This document shows, piece after piece, positions 7,004 to 13,224 of a DNA stretch of 17,997 bases (within the stretch, counting starts at the first letter, position 1; each line of letters starts with the position of its first letter). Location of the stretch: NCBI GenBank assembly GCA_015485455.1, contig WFTN01000605.1:1-17997 (forward strand), in the 5' to 3' direction. Position numbers and translations under genes: made by a program. The notes beneath the pieces are model-generated. The model was not told the DNA's origin. It saw only the letters and a list, made by a program, of their open reading frames with translations, and did not search any database. The stretch comes from Planctomycetota bacterium. GTDB lineage: Bacteria; Planctomycetota; GCA-002687715; DRQF01.

Positions 7004-7612
7004 ATGGGCCAGTCTCTTGGGTGGGGGTTAACGGCCCCGACTTTAGTTCTTAATAAGTCATGGGTTCCCATCAGCACAACGACGGTTCGCCATGCACTCA
7101 ACTTGGTCATCAAGGACTCCGCCCGCCTCATTCAACCTGATACGTATCAAGTCCACGACTTTGAATCTTGGTGCACCCTAAGTCCATTGCCTGAAGGGGG
7201 TGCCATTCGAACGCCTAATCTTATTATTCGATTGCCCGAGGTCATTGTCTTGATGGCTTACAATAAGATTCCTGGCAACAAGGTCCCTTTCAGTCGACGT
7301 AATGTTCATCGACGGGATGGAAACTTGTGTCAATACTGTGGGCGCCACGTTCACCACAGCGAAATGACGATTGACCATGTCGTGCCTCGCTCTGTTGGCG
7401 GGAAGAACACCTGGGAGAACTGTGTCATTGCTTGTCGCCGGTGCAACAACGCCAAGGGTGACAAAGCTTTGTCGGAGTGTGGGCTGCGTTTGCTTCGCCG
7501 ACCAACCCAACCAGATTGGTCTCCCTGTATCACCACAAGGAAAGGTCAACGATGTCAGAGTTGGCGAGGATTCGTCAGCGAGAAACAGTGGGCCATGGGT
7601 TTCGGTGGCTAA
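7004..7612 (+). CDS. HNH endonuclease family protein
   Basis: The 202-residue protein has an N-terminal segment (PTLVLNKSWVPISTTTVRHAL, then HDFESW and the strand IIRLPEVIVLMAYNKIP) typical of a widespread chromosomal HNH family. The nuclease module follows: CQYCG (109-112), IDHVVPRSVGG (Asp124, His125), WENCV (Asn139) and CRRCN (144-147). The two CxxC pairs should hold a structural zinc ion, while DH and the Asn form the beta-beta-alpha metal site. All catalytic residues are present. The family is conserved outside mobile elements, and its role is not established as far as I know. A GAGGAG ribosome site lies seven bases before the ATG. The gene converges on the lipoprotein gene ending at 7632. 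Confidence 0.9.
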   Translation: MGQSLGWGLTAPTLVLNKSWVPISTTTVRHALNLVIKDSARLIQPDTYQVHDFESWCTLSPLPEGGAIRTPNLIIRLPEVIVLMAYNKIPGNKVPFSRRNVHRRDGNLCQYCGRHVHHSEMTIDHVVPRSVGGKNTWENCVIACRRCNNAKGDKALSECGLRLLRRPTQPDWSPCITTRKGQRCQSWRGFVSEKQWAMGFGG

Positions 7613-7631
7613 TCGATTACGCTTAGCGAAA

Positions 7632-8318
7632 TTATTGGACTGGGAGGCCAAGCTCGGCCCAAAACTTGGGAACCGCTTGGTCCATGTCTTGCACCAGCTC
7701 GGCGATCAAGGCGGTCATGATTGTTAACAATTGATCTACCCCAGGGCCGGAGAGTTCCCCAAGCTTCTTGGCTCGCAACGGATCTGTTGAGCTATAATTC
7801 TTCTGCAGAAAGAGCCGTCCATCTTGGTCGATGAGTTTGATGTCGAAGTCCACGACGGCGCTGACTTTTGTCGTTGGCAGAATGGGGATGAGGTCTAAGA
7901 GGTTTCGATCGGTGCGAATGTAGAAGTGTCGAAGGGTGAGTTCTGCCAAATACTTGCTCTCGAGTTTCTCTTGGCTTGGGGTGAAGGAGCCAACAGCTTG
8001 AGCTTCTCGCAAGATAATGCGCTTGAGAACCACGGGAACGGGCAGGTCAAAGAGTTCGTCAGAATAGTAACTCTCCTTGAGGTAGTTGTGAAACCCAAGC
8101 TCCCAACCTGGACGAGAATCCCGCACAAAACGAACCGCAAGGGAGCCCCAGGCAGGATGATCGACTTTGAATCTTGGGCTTTCATAGGAGCTATTGTTGA
8201 GGTCGATTGGGCCAGATGGAATTCCTGTGCATGCCCCTAAAACCAACATGAAACATAGCCCCAGGGCCTGAGAGCACCACGGGAGCAATTTTTTGGAGTT
8301 TGGCACAGGTGAGGTCAT
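7632..8318 (-). CDS. Putative lipoprotein downstream of purM
   Basis: The 228-residue product starts with a signal peptide (LLPWCSQALGLCFMLVLGAC) whose lipobox LGAC puts the lipid on Cys30. The mature part alternates short strands and helices. The section SKYLAELTLRHFYIRT, then VSAVVDFDIKLIDQDGRLFLQKNY, resembles the YajG-like or transport-auxiliary lipoproteins that hold a two-layer fold, but the match is loose and I give no function. Translation starts at ATG 8318 with AGGAGG upstream, and that ribosome site overlaps the stop codon of purM. The 15-base gap makes the two an operon, although a link between purine synthesis and the envelope is not obvious. Confidence 0.75.
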   Translation of the reverse strand: MTSPVPNSKKLLPWCSQALGLCFMLVLGACTGIPSGPIDLNNSSYESPRFKVDHPAWGSLAVRFVRDSRPGWELGFHNYLKESYYSDELFDLPVPVVLKRIILREAQAVGSFTPSQEKLESKYLAELTLRHFYIRTDRNLLDLIPILPTTKVSAVVDFDIKLIDQDGRLFLQKNYSSTDPLRAKKLGELSGPGVDQLLTIMTALIAELVQDMDQAVPKFWAELGLPVQ

Positions 8319-8333
8319 TTCGCCCCGAGCCTC

Positions 8334-9434
8334 CTAAGCTTCCGGCGAAAGCCTATCCTTGCCACCGACAAGGCCTTGCTCACAGAGCCTCACGATGTTG
8401 GGGTGCTCAGCAGTGGCCCGACCAATAACTTGGGCAGTGAAACCATGAGAGGCCGCCACAGCCATGATCTCATCGGCAGCAGCCTTTGGGGTTACAACAC
8501 AGAAACCAACACCCATGTTAAAGACCGAGTACATTTCCGCCTCGCTTATTTGGCCCTTGGCTTGGATCAACTTGTAGATGGGACCTGGCTCTGGAAGGTT
8601 GTCTAAGTCAAAACCAACATCAGCGCGGATCCTATTCATATTGCAAAAACCATCGCCGGTGATGTGAAGTAGTGCATGGAGTGGTAGGCCAGCATCCCTC
8701 ATGGCAAGGATTGGTTTCACGTAGATATGAGTCGGTTTTAGTAGCTCATCTGCCAAGGTGCATCCCAATTCCGGCACCACCTCGTCAAGTTTAAGGCCAG
8801 CCCGGTCCACTAACACGCTTCGTGCCAAAGAGAATCCGTTTGAGTGAAGGCCGCTTGCTCCCAAGGCAACGACCACATCGTCAGCTTCTACGTCTTGCCC
8901 TAGGTTGATCTTGTCCCAATCCACCAAGCCCACAGCGGTGCCAACGATGTCCAACCCGGAACTATCGCCATGGCCGCGAATGAGTTCTTTTACTTGAGCA
9001 ATTTCCCCTCCTGGAATTGTCACGTTGCTGAGTTTTGCGCCTTCCAAAAGCCCCATGCCAATTTCATTGAAGACTGCTGGATCAATTTCTCCAACAGCGA
9101 GGTAATCAACCAGGGCAAAAGGTTCCGCCCCGACACAGAGAAGATCGTTGACATTCATTGCGATCATATCGATGGGGACTGTGTCGTAGCGTCCAGCCAA
9201 CTCAGCCACGATGATTTTTGTGCCCACACCGTCCGTTGAGATTGCCAAACCCTGCCCTCCGGGGAGTTGGCAAACGTTGGCATAGTAACCCAACCCAATG
9301 GCGGGCTTGCCGAAACTCATTCCATCTCGAAGTTTGAGAGTCTGATTGATGGACCCAGAGAGCAAGCCAAGGGCGTCCTGGGCTCGATTGGTGTCCACAC
9401 CACAGTCATCATATTGGAATCGTTCTTCGGTCAT
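8334..9434 (-). CDS. purM: Phosphoribosylformylglycinamidine cyclo-ligase (AIR synthetase)
   Basis: This enzyme closes the imidazole ring in purine synthesis, turning FGAM and ATP into aminoimidazole ribonucleotide in the cytoplasm. The 366 residues match the usual length of about 345 plus a small N-terminal extension. Typical motifs are STDGVGTK (66-73), NDLLCVGAEP (96-105), GGEIAQ (142-147), GLHSNGFSLAR, HITGDGFCNMNR and MYSVFNMGVGF. HITGDG replaces the commoner HITGGG. The ATG at 9434 has GGGGA twelve bases upstream. No other purine gene is nearby. The divergent neighbour is the PLP enzyme gene at 9643, and a lipoprotein gene follows 15 bases downstream. Confidence 0.96.
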   Translation of the reverse strand: MTEERFQYDDCGVDTNRAQDALGLLSGSINQTLKLRDGMSFGKPAIGLGYYANVCQLPGGQGLAISTDGVGTKIIVAELAGRYDTVPIDMIAMNVNDLLCVGAEPFALVDYLAVGEIDPAVFNEIGMGLLEGAKLSNVTIPGGEIAQVKELIRGHGDSSGLDIVGTAVGLVDWDKINLGQDVEADDVVVALGASGLHSNGFSLARSVLVDRAGLKLDEVVPELGCTLADELLKPTHIYVKPILAMRDAGLPLHALLHITGDGFCNMNRIRADVGFDLDNLPEPGPIYKLIQAKGQISEAEMYSVFNMGVGFCVVTPKAAADEIMAVAASHGFTAQVIGRATAEHPNIVRLCEQGLVGGKDRLSPEA

Positions 9435-9462
9435 ATCTCATTAGTCCCCTTTGTGTAGATCC

Positions 9463-9491
9463 AAGATAAAGCTCTCGTCCTCTCCACGCAA
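9463..9491 (-). promoter_or_regulatory. Possible purM promoter
   Basis: On the minus strand TTGCGT (9491-9486) and TATCTT (9468-9463) are separated by exactly 17 bases and lie about 30 bases before the purM ATG. The matches to consensus are three and four of six, so this is only a candidate. I see no clear purine-repressor palindrome around it. Confidence 0.35.
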
Positions 9492-9590
9492 CCCATCCCG
9501 TATTCTGATCCTGGGCGACAAACCCATTTTCCAGACAGGGACTGCTGGGCCATCGTGAATGATGAGGGGAAAGGGCAGCTAAATCCCATC

Positions 9591-9625
9591 TTGGGAGGCT
9601 CAGAGCTGGACCATAGAATGGTCCA
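9591..9625 (+). promoter_or_regulatory. Predicted promoter and operator-like palindrome of the cystathionine enzyme gene
   Basis: TTGGGA (9591-9596) and TAGAAT (9614-9619) stand 17 bases apart and match consensus at four and five of six positions. The perfect inverted repeat TGGACCAT-aga-ATGGTCCA (9607-9625) covers the -10 box, ending where transcription should start. A protein bound there would block polymerase, so it looks like a repressor operator. As RNA it would be a hairpin only if transcription starts further upstream. A smaller repeat, TCCCA-tct-TGGGA (9584-9596), covers the -35. Confidence 0.5.
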
Positions 9626-9642
9626 ACCTGAAAGGACCCTTT

Positions 9643-10788
9643 ATGCACTTCAATACAAAATCCATCCATGTTGGCCAAGAGCCAGAAGAGACGACAGGTG
9701 CCGTGGTTGTGCCGATTTTCCAAACGAGCACCTATGCTCAACCAGAGGTTGGCAAGCACAAGGGTCATGAGTACACCCGCACCAGCAATCCCACTCGAGA
9801 TGCCTATCAGGCCTGCATTGCATCTCTTGAGAATGCCAACGATGCCTATGCTTTTGGTTCAGGAATGGCGGCAATCTCCACCATCATGACGATGTTTAAG
9901 GTGGGGGACCATATTGTAGCCGGGGATGATCTCTATGGGGGCACCTTCCGTGTCTTCGAACAGGTTTTTCGGGATTTCGGCCTGAATTACAGCTATGTCG
10001 ACACCACGGACTTGGATGCGGTGGCCAATGCGGTCAATGGGGAAACAAAGTTGGTTTGGTTGGAAACACCGACCAACCCGATGCTCAAGATCAGCGATAT
10101 CCAGGCCATATCTGCAATTTGCCAAGACAAGGGTGTCTTGCTGGGTGTGGACAATACTTTTATGAGTCCTTACAACCAGCGTCCTCTGGATTTGGGGGCG
10201 GACTTGGTGATGCACAGCAGTACAAAGTATCTCGGGGGGCATTCCGATGTGGTGGGAGGGGTTGTCTGCACCAGCCACCCTGAAGTCAGCGAGAAACTGA
10301 AGTTTGCCCAAAACGCCATGGGTGCAGTGATGGGCCCCTTTGACGCCTGGCTCACCCTTCGTGGCCTCAAAACTCTTGGTTTGCGCATGCAGCGCCACAA
10401 TGAGAATGCCATGGCGGTTGCTGAATATCTCAGCAATCACAAAGCCGTTGAGGAAGTTATCTATCCTGGTTTGGCCAACCACGACGGCCATGAAATCCAA
10501 AAAAAGCAAGGTCATGGCTTTGGCGGCATGGTGTCTGTTCGTTTGGCCGGTGACTTAGCCGCAGCCAAAAAATTCTGCGCTTCCACCAAGCTCTTCTTCT
10601 TGGCAGAGAGCCTGGGAGGAGTGGAATCCCTCCTGGAACACCCGGCAATTATGACCCATGCTTCCGTCCCTGAGGACGTTCGAGCAGCCTTAGGAATCAC
10701 TGACAATTTTGTTCGCCTCTCAGTTGGTGTCGAGAATATCGAAGATCTTATCGCTGATCTTGAACAAGCCCTCGGTTCTGTGGCCTGA
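9643..10788 (+). CDS. Cystathionine gamma-synthase / gamma-lyase family PLP enzyme
   Basis: The 381-residue protein belongs to the Cys/Met metabolism PLP family. It would join O-acyl-homoserine and cysteine to form cystathionine, or cleave cystathionine to cysteine. Motifs are YTRTSNPTRDA (Tyr44 and Arg46, contacting the phosphate of the neighbouring subunit), FGSGMAA (71-77), VDNTF (Asp170, bonded to the ring nitrogen) and SSTKYLGGHSDVVGG with the Schiff-base lysine at 195. The ending SLGGVESLLEHPA and FVRLSVGVENIEDLI is typical. Sequence alone does not separate synthase from lyase, so no symbol is given. AGGA lies six bases before the ATG. The gene is divergent from purM and stands alone, with a palindrome over its predicted -10 box. 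Confidence 0.93.
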   Translation: MHFNTKSIHVGQEPEETTGAVVVPIFQTSTYAQPEVGKHKGHEYTRTSNPTRDAYQACIASLENANDAYAFGSGMAAISTIMTMFKVGDHIVAGDDLYGGTFRVFEQVFRDFGLNYSYVDTTDLDAVANAVNGETKLVWLETPTNPMLKISDIQAISAICQDKGVLLGVDNTFMSPYNQRPLDLGADLVMHSSTKYLGGHSDVVGGVVCTSHPEVSEKLKFAQNAMGAVMGPFDAWLTLRGLKTLGLRMQRHNENAMAVAEYLSNHKAVEEVIYPGLANHDGHEIQKKQGHGFGGMVSVRLAGDLAAAKKFCASTKLFFLAESLGGVESLLEHPAIMTHASVPEDVRAALGITDNFVRLSVGVENIEDLIADLEQALGSVA

Positions 10789-10790
10789 GC

Positions 10791-10821
10791 TTGACAAAAC
10801 ACGGCTATTTGTGCTTATTAG
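10791..10821 (+). promoter_or_regulatory. Possible promoter of the small unknown gene
   Basis: A perfect TTGACA (10791-10796) begins two bases after the stop of the preceding gene. The best -10 is TATTAG (10816-10821) at a long 19-base spacing. The alternative CTTATT at 17 bases is poorer. Either would start RNA about 20-25 bases before the GTG at 10851, so the small gene may have its own promoter. Confidence 0.4.
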
Positions 10822-10850
10822 GGCCATAGAAGACCCTTTTGGAGATCCTT

Positions 10851-11231
10851 GTGAAGCGTTTTTTAGATAGCCGAGAGCTCATCCGCCGACTCAAAGAAGG
10901 CTCACCTATCGAAATTGAAGGTGATGTTGTCCGGTTGCCCCGATTCTCAGAAATCAAAGAGATGGTGCCGGCGGATTTCGGTGCCAAAGGCAATAATGAG
11001 CTCATCGTTGCCAAGGCACGCACCGCAACGTGGTGTTTGTGGCCTCTCGAACGCAAGGCGAAATTCTCAGTCAAAGAGGCTGAAAAGTTCAAATTGGTTC
11101 TCGAAGCGCTCTTTGAGGAGATTCCAGCCAAGCCCATCAAGGGTTGGGTCCTCACCACGGCCCCTGTGGATGAAGAGGCACGAAAATTATTGGCAGAAAG
11201 CGAACACCGGGTTAACCGGGTTCCCAGCTAG
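10851..11231 (+). CDS. Hypothetical protein, 126 residues
   Basis: I do not recognise a family. The GTG at 10851 is chosen because GGAG lies six bases upstream. A TTG at 10839 would add four residues. The protein is soluble, charged and without signal peptide or membrane span. It opens with a basic helix (KRFLDSRELIRRLKEG), then strands EIEGDVVRLPRF and NELIVAKARTATWCLWPLE, a long helix with EAEKFKLVLEALFEEI, a buried strand GWVLTTAPVDEEARKLLAE and the ending HRVNRVPS. The order of acidic residue, A-K-A strand and later helix recalls restriction-like nuclease folds, but no catalytic pattern is convincing. A stable hairpin follows the stop. Confidence 0.65.
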   Translation: MKRFLDSRELIRRLKEGSPIEIEGDVVRLPRFSEIKEMVPADFGAKGNNELIVAKARTATWCLWPLERKAKFSVKEAEKFKLVLEALFEEIPAKPIKGWVLTTAPVDEEARKLLAESEHRVNRVPS

Positions 11232-11241
11232 GTCCTCAGAG

Positions 11242-11274
11242 GGCCCATGGTGAAGTTTATCTTCACCGTGGGCC
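11242..11274. terminator. Hairpin between convergent genes, probable terminator
   Basis: GGCCCATGGTGAAG (11242-11255) and CTTCACCGTGGGCC (11261-11274) form a 14-bp stem with one G-T pair around a five-base loop. It lies between the small plus-strand gene and the minus-strand NAD-kinase-like gene. Neither side has a run of T, so it would be weak as an intrinsic terminator, or a Rho-stop or 3'-end protecting hairpin. Confidence 0.6.
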
Positions 11275-11303
11275 GCTTAGGCAGCCTCAACACTGACTGG
11301 CTA

Positions 11304-12038
11304 TTAGAATCGCCGCCGAGGTGCTCTCACATACTGGCAAAGAGGGCATCGTAGTCCATCTAACCCCAATATCACTGCTTCCTCATCCGCCCGCTTGACA
11401 ACGATTGTGTCCCCCGAGGCAACCTCTAAGACTTTAGGTGTATTGTCTGCCGTGAGGTGAGCGGGCCCACGAATAATATTGATACTGACCACATCGTCCG
11501 GCAAGAGGACCATGTGGTTAAGGAATTCCGTGCAATTGCTGAACGCCAGGCCAATGCCACCCCGGAAGGTGGTGTGGGTGATGCTGCGGAAGTAAGCGGA
11601 GCTGCCAAATGGGGTGGCCACCACCATGCCATCCCCAATCATTTCGTCCGTGGCGGGTTCGTCGTTGATGTAGACTTGAAACCTGACAGCACTGCGCAAA
11701 TCGCTATTTCGCAGGAGGATATCATTGACACCTAGGATGGTTTTGCCCTGAGTTGTGGCTGAGAGTTTCTTGAGAGCTGACTTCTCCAGGGCACCTTCTG
11801 AGAGTCGCCTGAGGACGGCTTCGTCCTCGTGAATTGGACATTTGGCGCAACTCTTCCGGTCGCGCATGGGCAACTTGGGGATACCGGGGTAATTGGTTTC
11901 AGTGCCAATAAGCGTGCCGTCGCCGCCATAGGTAATGATGACTTCTGGTTCCGCCTCAACCTCTACGACATCCAAGCCTACATGCTTGGCTAGAAGCTGA
12001 ATCTGTTCGGTATCATGTCCGGTAAAACTAACTCGCAT
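11304..12038 (-). CDS. Divergent NAD kinase-like protein with two CxxC pairs
   Basis: The 244-residue product has the ATP-NAD kinase plan: GGDGT (38-42) at the nucleotide loop, VNDILLR (Asn105-Asp106) where kinases have NE or ND, GDG (135-137), ATPFGSSAY (141-149, usually TPTGSTAY) and a C-terminal beta sandwich. The expected reaction is phosphorylation of NAD to NADP, but sequence drift leaves substrate open. Two cysteine pairs, CAKC (64-67) within PMRDRKSCAKCPIHEDE and CPLC (231-234) close to the C-terminus, could bind zinc together. Ordinary NAD kinases lack them. The ATG at 12038 fits the family's start. The frame extends to an ATG at 12095 with no ribosome site and 19 non-family residues. 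The gene follows mraY on the same strand, probably in one operon. Confidence 0.8.
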   Translation of the reverse strand: MRVSFTGHDTEQIQLLAKHVGLDVVEVEAEPEVIITYGGDGTLIGTETNYPGIPKLPMRDRKSCAKCPIHEDEAVLRRLSEGALEKSALKKLSATTQGKTILGVNDILLRNSDLRSAVRFQVYINDEPATDEMIGDGMVVATPFGSSAYFRSITHTTFRGGIGLAFSNCTEFLNHMVLLPDDVVSINIIRGPAHLTADNTPKVLEVASGDTIVVKRADEEAVILGLDGLRCPLCQYVRAPRRRF

Positions 12039-12120
12039 AGCATCATCTTGCCCCCCAAGCGCCGTTTGTGCAACTGGGGCATCTCTATCTATCATTATTG
12101 TCTGCTTGGGAAGCCGAAGA

Positions 12121-13224
12121 CTATCGCAATTTAAGGGTTGCTACGCTGAGCACGGCGCACAGGAGAGACACAATCCAAAAGCGGAGCACCACCTTTGTTT
12201 CCGCTACACCTTGGTGCTGGAAGCTATGATGGGCGGGCGCCCGAAAGAAAAATCGTCGCCCGACGAGCCGAATGCCAATGTAGTCTTGGAGGAAAACTGA
12301 AAAGGCCTCGAAGACAAAGATGCCTCCCGCCACCAAGAAAAGCAATTCTTGCTTCGAAAGAATGGCTACAGCCGCCAAAGTTCCACCCAATGCCTGGGAG
12401 CCGGTATCGCCCATAAACATTTGAGCCGGATAGCCGTTGAACCAAAGAAATCCGAAACAGGCCCCGACGATTCCAGAAGCAAAAACCACCACATCTACGA
12501 TGTTCTCGGTAGCGGTGAATTCAAACACTTTGGCCGATGTGGCATTCCAAGAAAGATAAGCGAAGAAAGCAAAAACTGCGGCTGTCAAACCGCTGGGCAA
12601 GACAGCTAAGCCATCAAGCCCATCAGCAAAGTTGATGGCATTGGCTACTGCAACAACAACGAAGGCGACAAAAATGGGATAAAAAAGCCCCAAGTCGATC
12701 ATGGCTCCACTGGGGAAGGGGAATAAGAGAGTGGTACGAATCTCAGGTGGAAACGGCGAACAACCTTTCGACACCAAGACCCCAGCAAAGAAGATTGCGA
12801 ATCCAATTTGCAGGAAGATCTTAACGCCTCGAGAGAGCCCACCGTCGCTGGAGCCATGGCGGACTTTCAGAAGATCATCAACGGCACCAATGCCACCAAA
12901 CCAGAGCACAGTTAGCATGAGTAAACCCGTGGTGCCACTGGTGAGGTCGCAAAACATAAAGCCACTTACGGCAATGGCTCCGACAATCAAGACGCCTCCC
13001 ATGGTGGGGGTGCCTGTTTTGCTTTTGGCGAAGAAAGCGTCGTAGTTGCGCACACGATCGCGAATGCCTTTACGGTAGAGGAATGCGGCCGTGCTTCTCC
13101 CAGCTAAGAAGACAAACAAGAAAGAAAGAATGAAAGCTCCAACAGAAGACAAGAGTACTGGGATTCCTCCGATGTGCCACAGGCCCATAGGAGAAACCAA
13201 GAGGTCGTAGATCCAGGGAATCAC
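12121..13224 (-). CDS. mraY: Phospho-N-acetylmuramoyl-pentapeptide transferase
   Basis: MraY moves phospho-MurNAc-pentapeptide from UDP to undecaprenyl phosphate, making lipid I at the inner face of the membrane. The 367 residues hold about ten hydrophobic spans and the family motifs KTGTPTMGG (69-77), AVDDLLK (Asp116-Asp117), NAINFADGLDGL (195-206), NGYPAQMFMGDTGS (263-276) and the C-terminal HHS loop at 332-334. Most MraY proteins have three histidines in that loop; here the third is serine. The length is that of the E. coli enzyme (360). The start is GTG at 13224, sharing GTGA with the stop of the upstream gene, and GGAGG lies seven bases before it inside that gene. Translation is therefore very probably coupled to the MurG-MurJ fusion. 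Confidence 0.96.
   Translation of the reverse strand: MIPWIYDLLVSPMGLWHIGGIPVLLSSVGAFILSFLFVFLAGRSTAAFLYRKGIRDRVRNYDAFFAKSKTGTPTMGGVLIVGAIAVSGFMFCDLTSGTTGLLMLTVLWFGGIGAVDDLLKVRHGSSDGGLSRGVKIFLQIGFAIFFAGVLVSKGCSPFPPEIRTTLLFPFPSGAMIDLGLFYPIFVAFVVVAVANAINFADGLDGLAVLPSGLTAAVFAFFAYLSWNATSAKVFEFTATENIVDVVVFASGIVGACFGFLWFNGYPAQMFMGDTGSQALGGTLAAVAILSKQELLFLVAGGIFVFEAFSVFLQDYIGIRLVGRRFFFRAPAHHSFQHQGVAETKVVLRFWIVSLLCAVLSVATLKLR

Noticed and set aside
7608..7627. Inverted repeat GCTAA/TTAGC between the HNH and lipoprotein genes
   Set aside because: It has only five pairs, is A/T-rich and overlaps the stop codon, so chance is a sufficient explanation.
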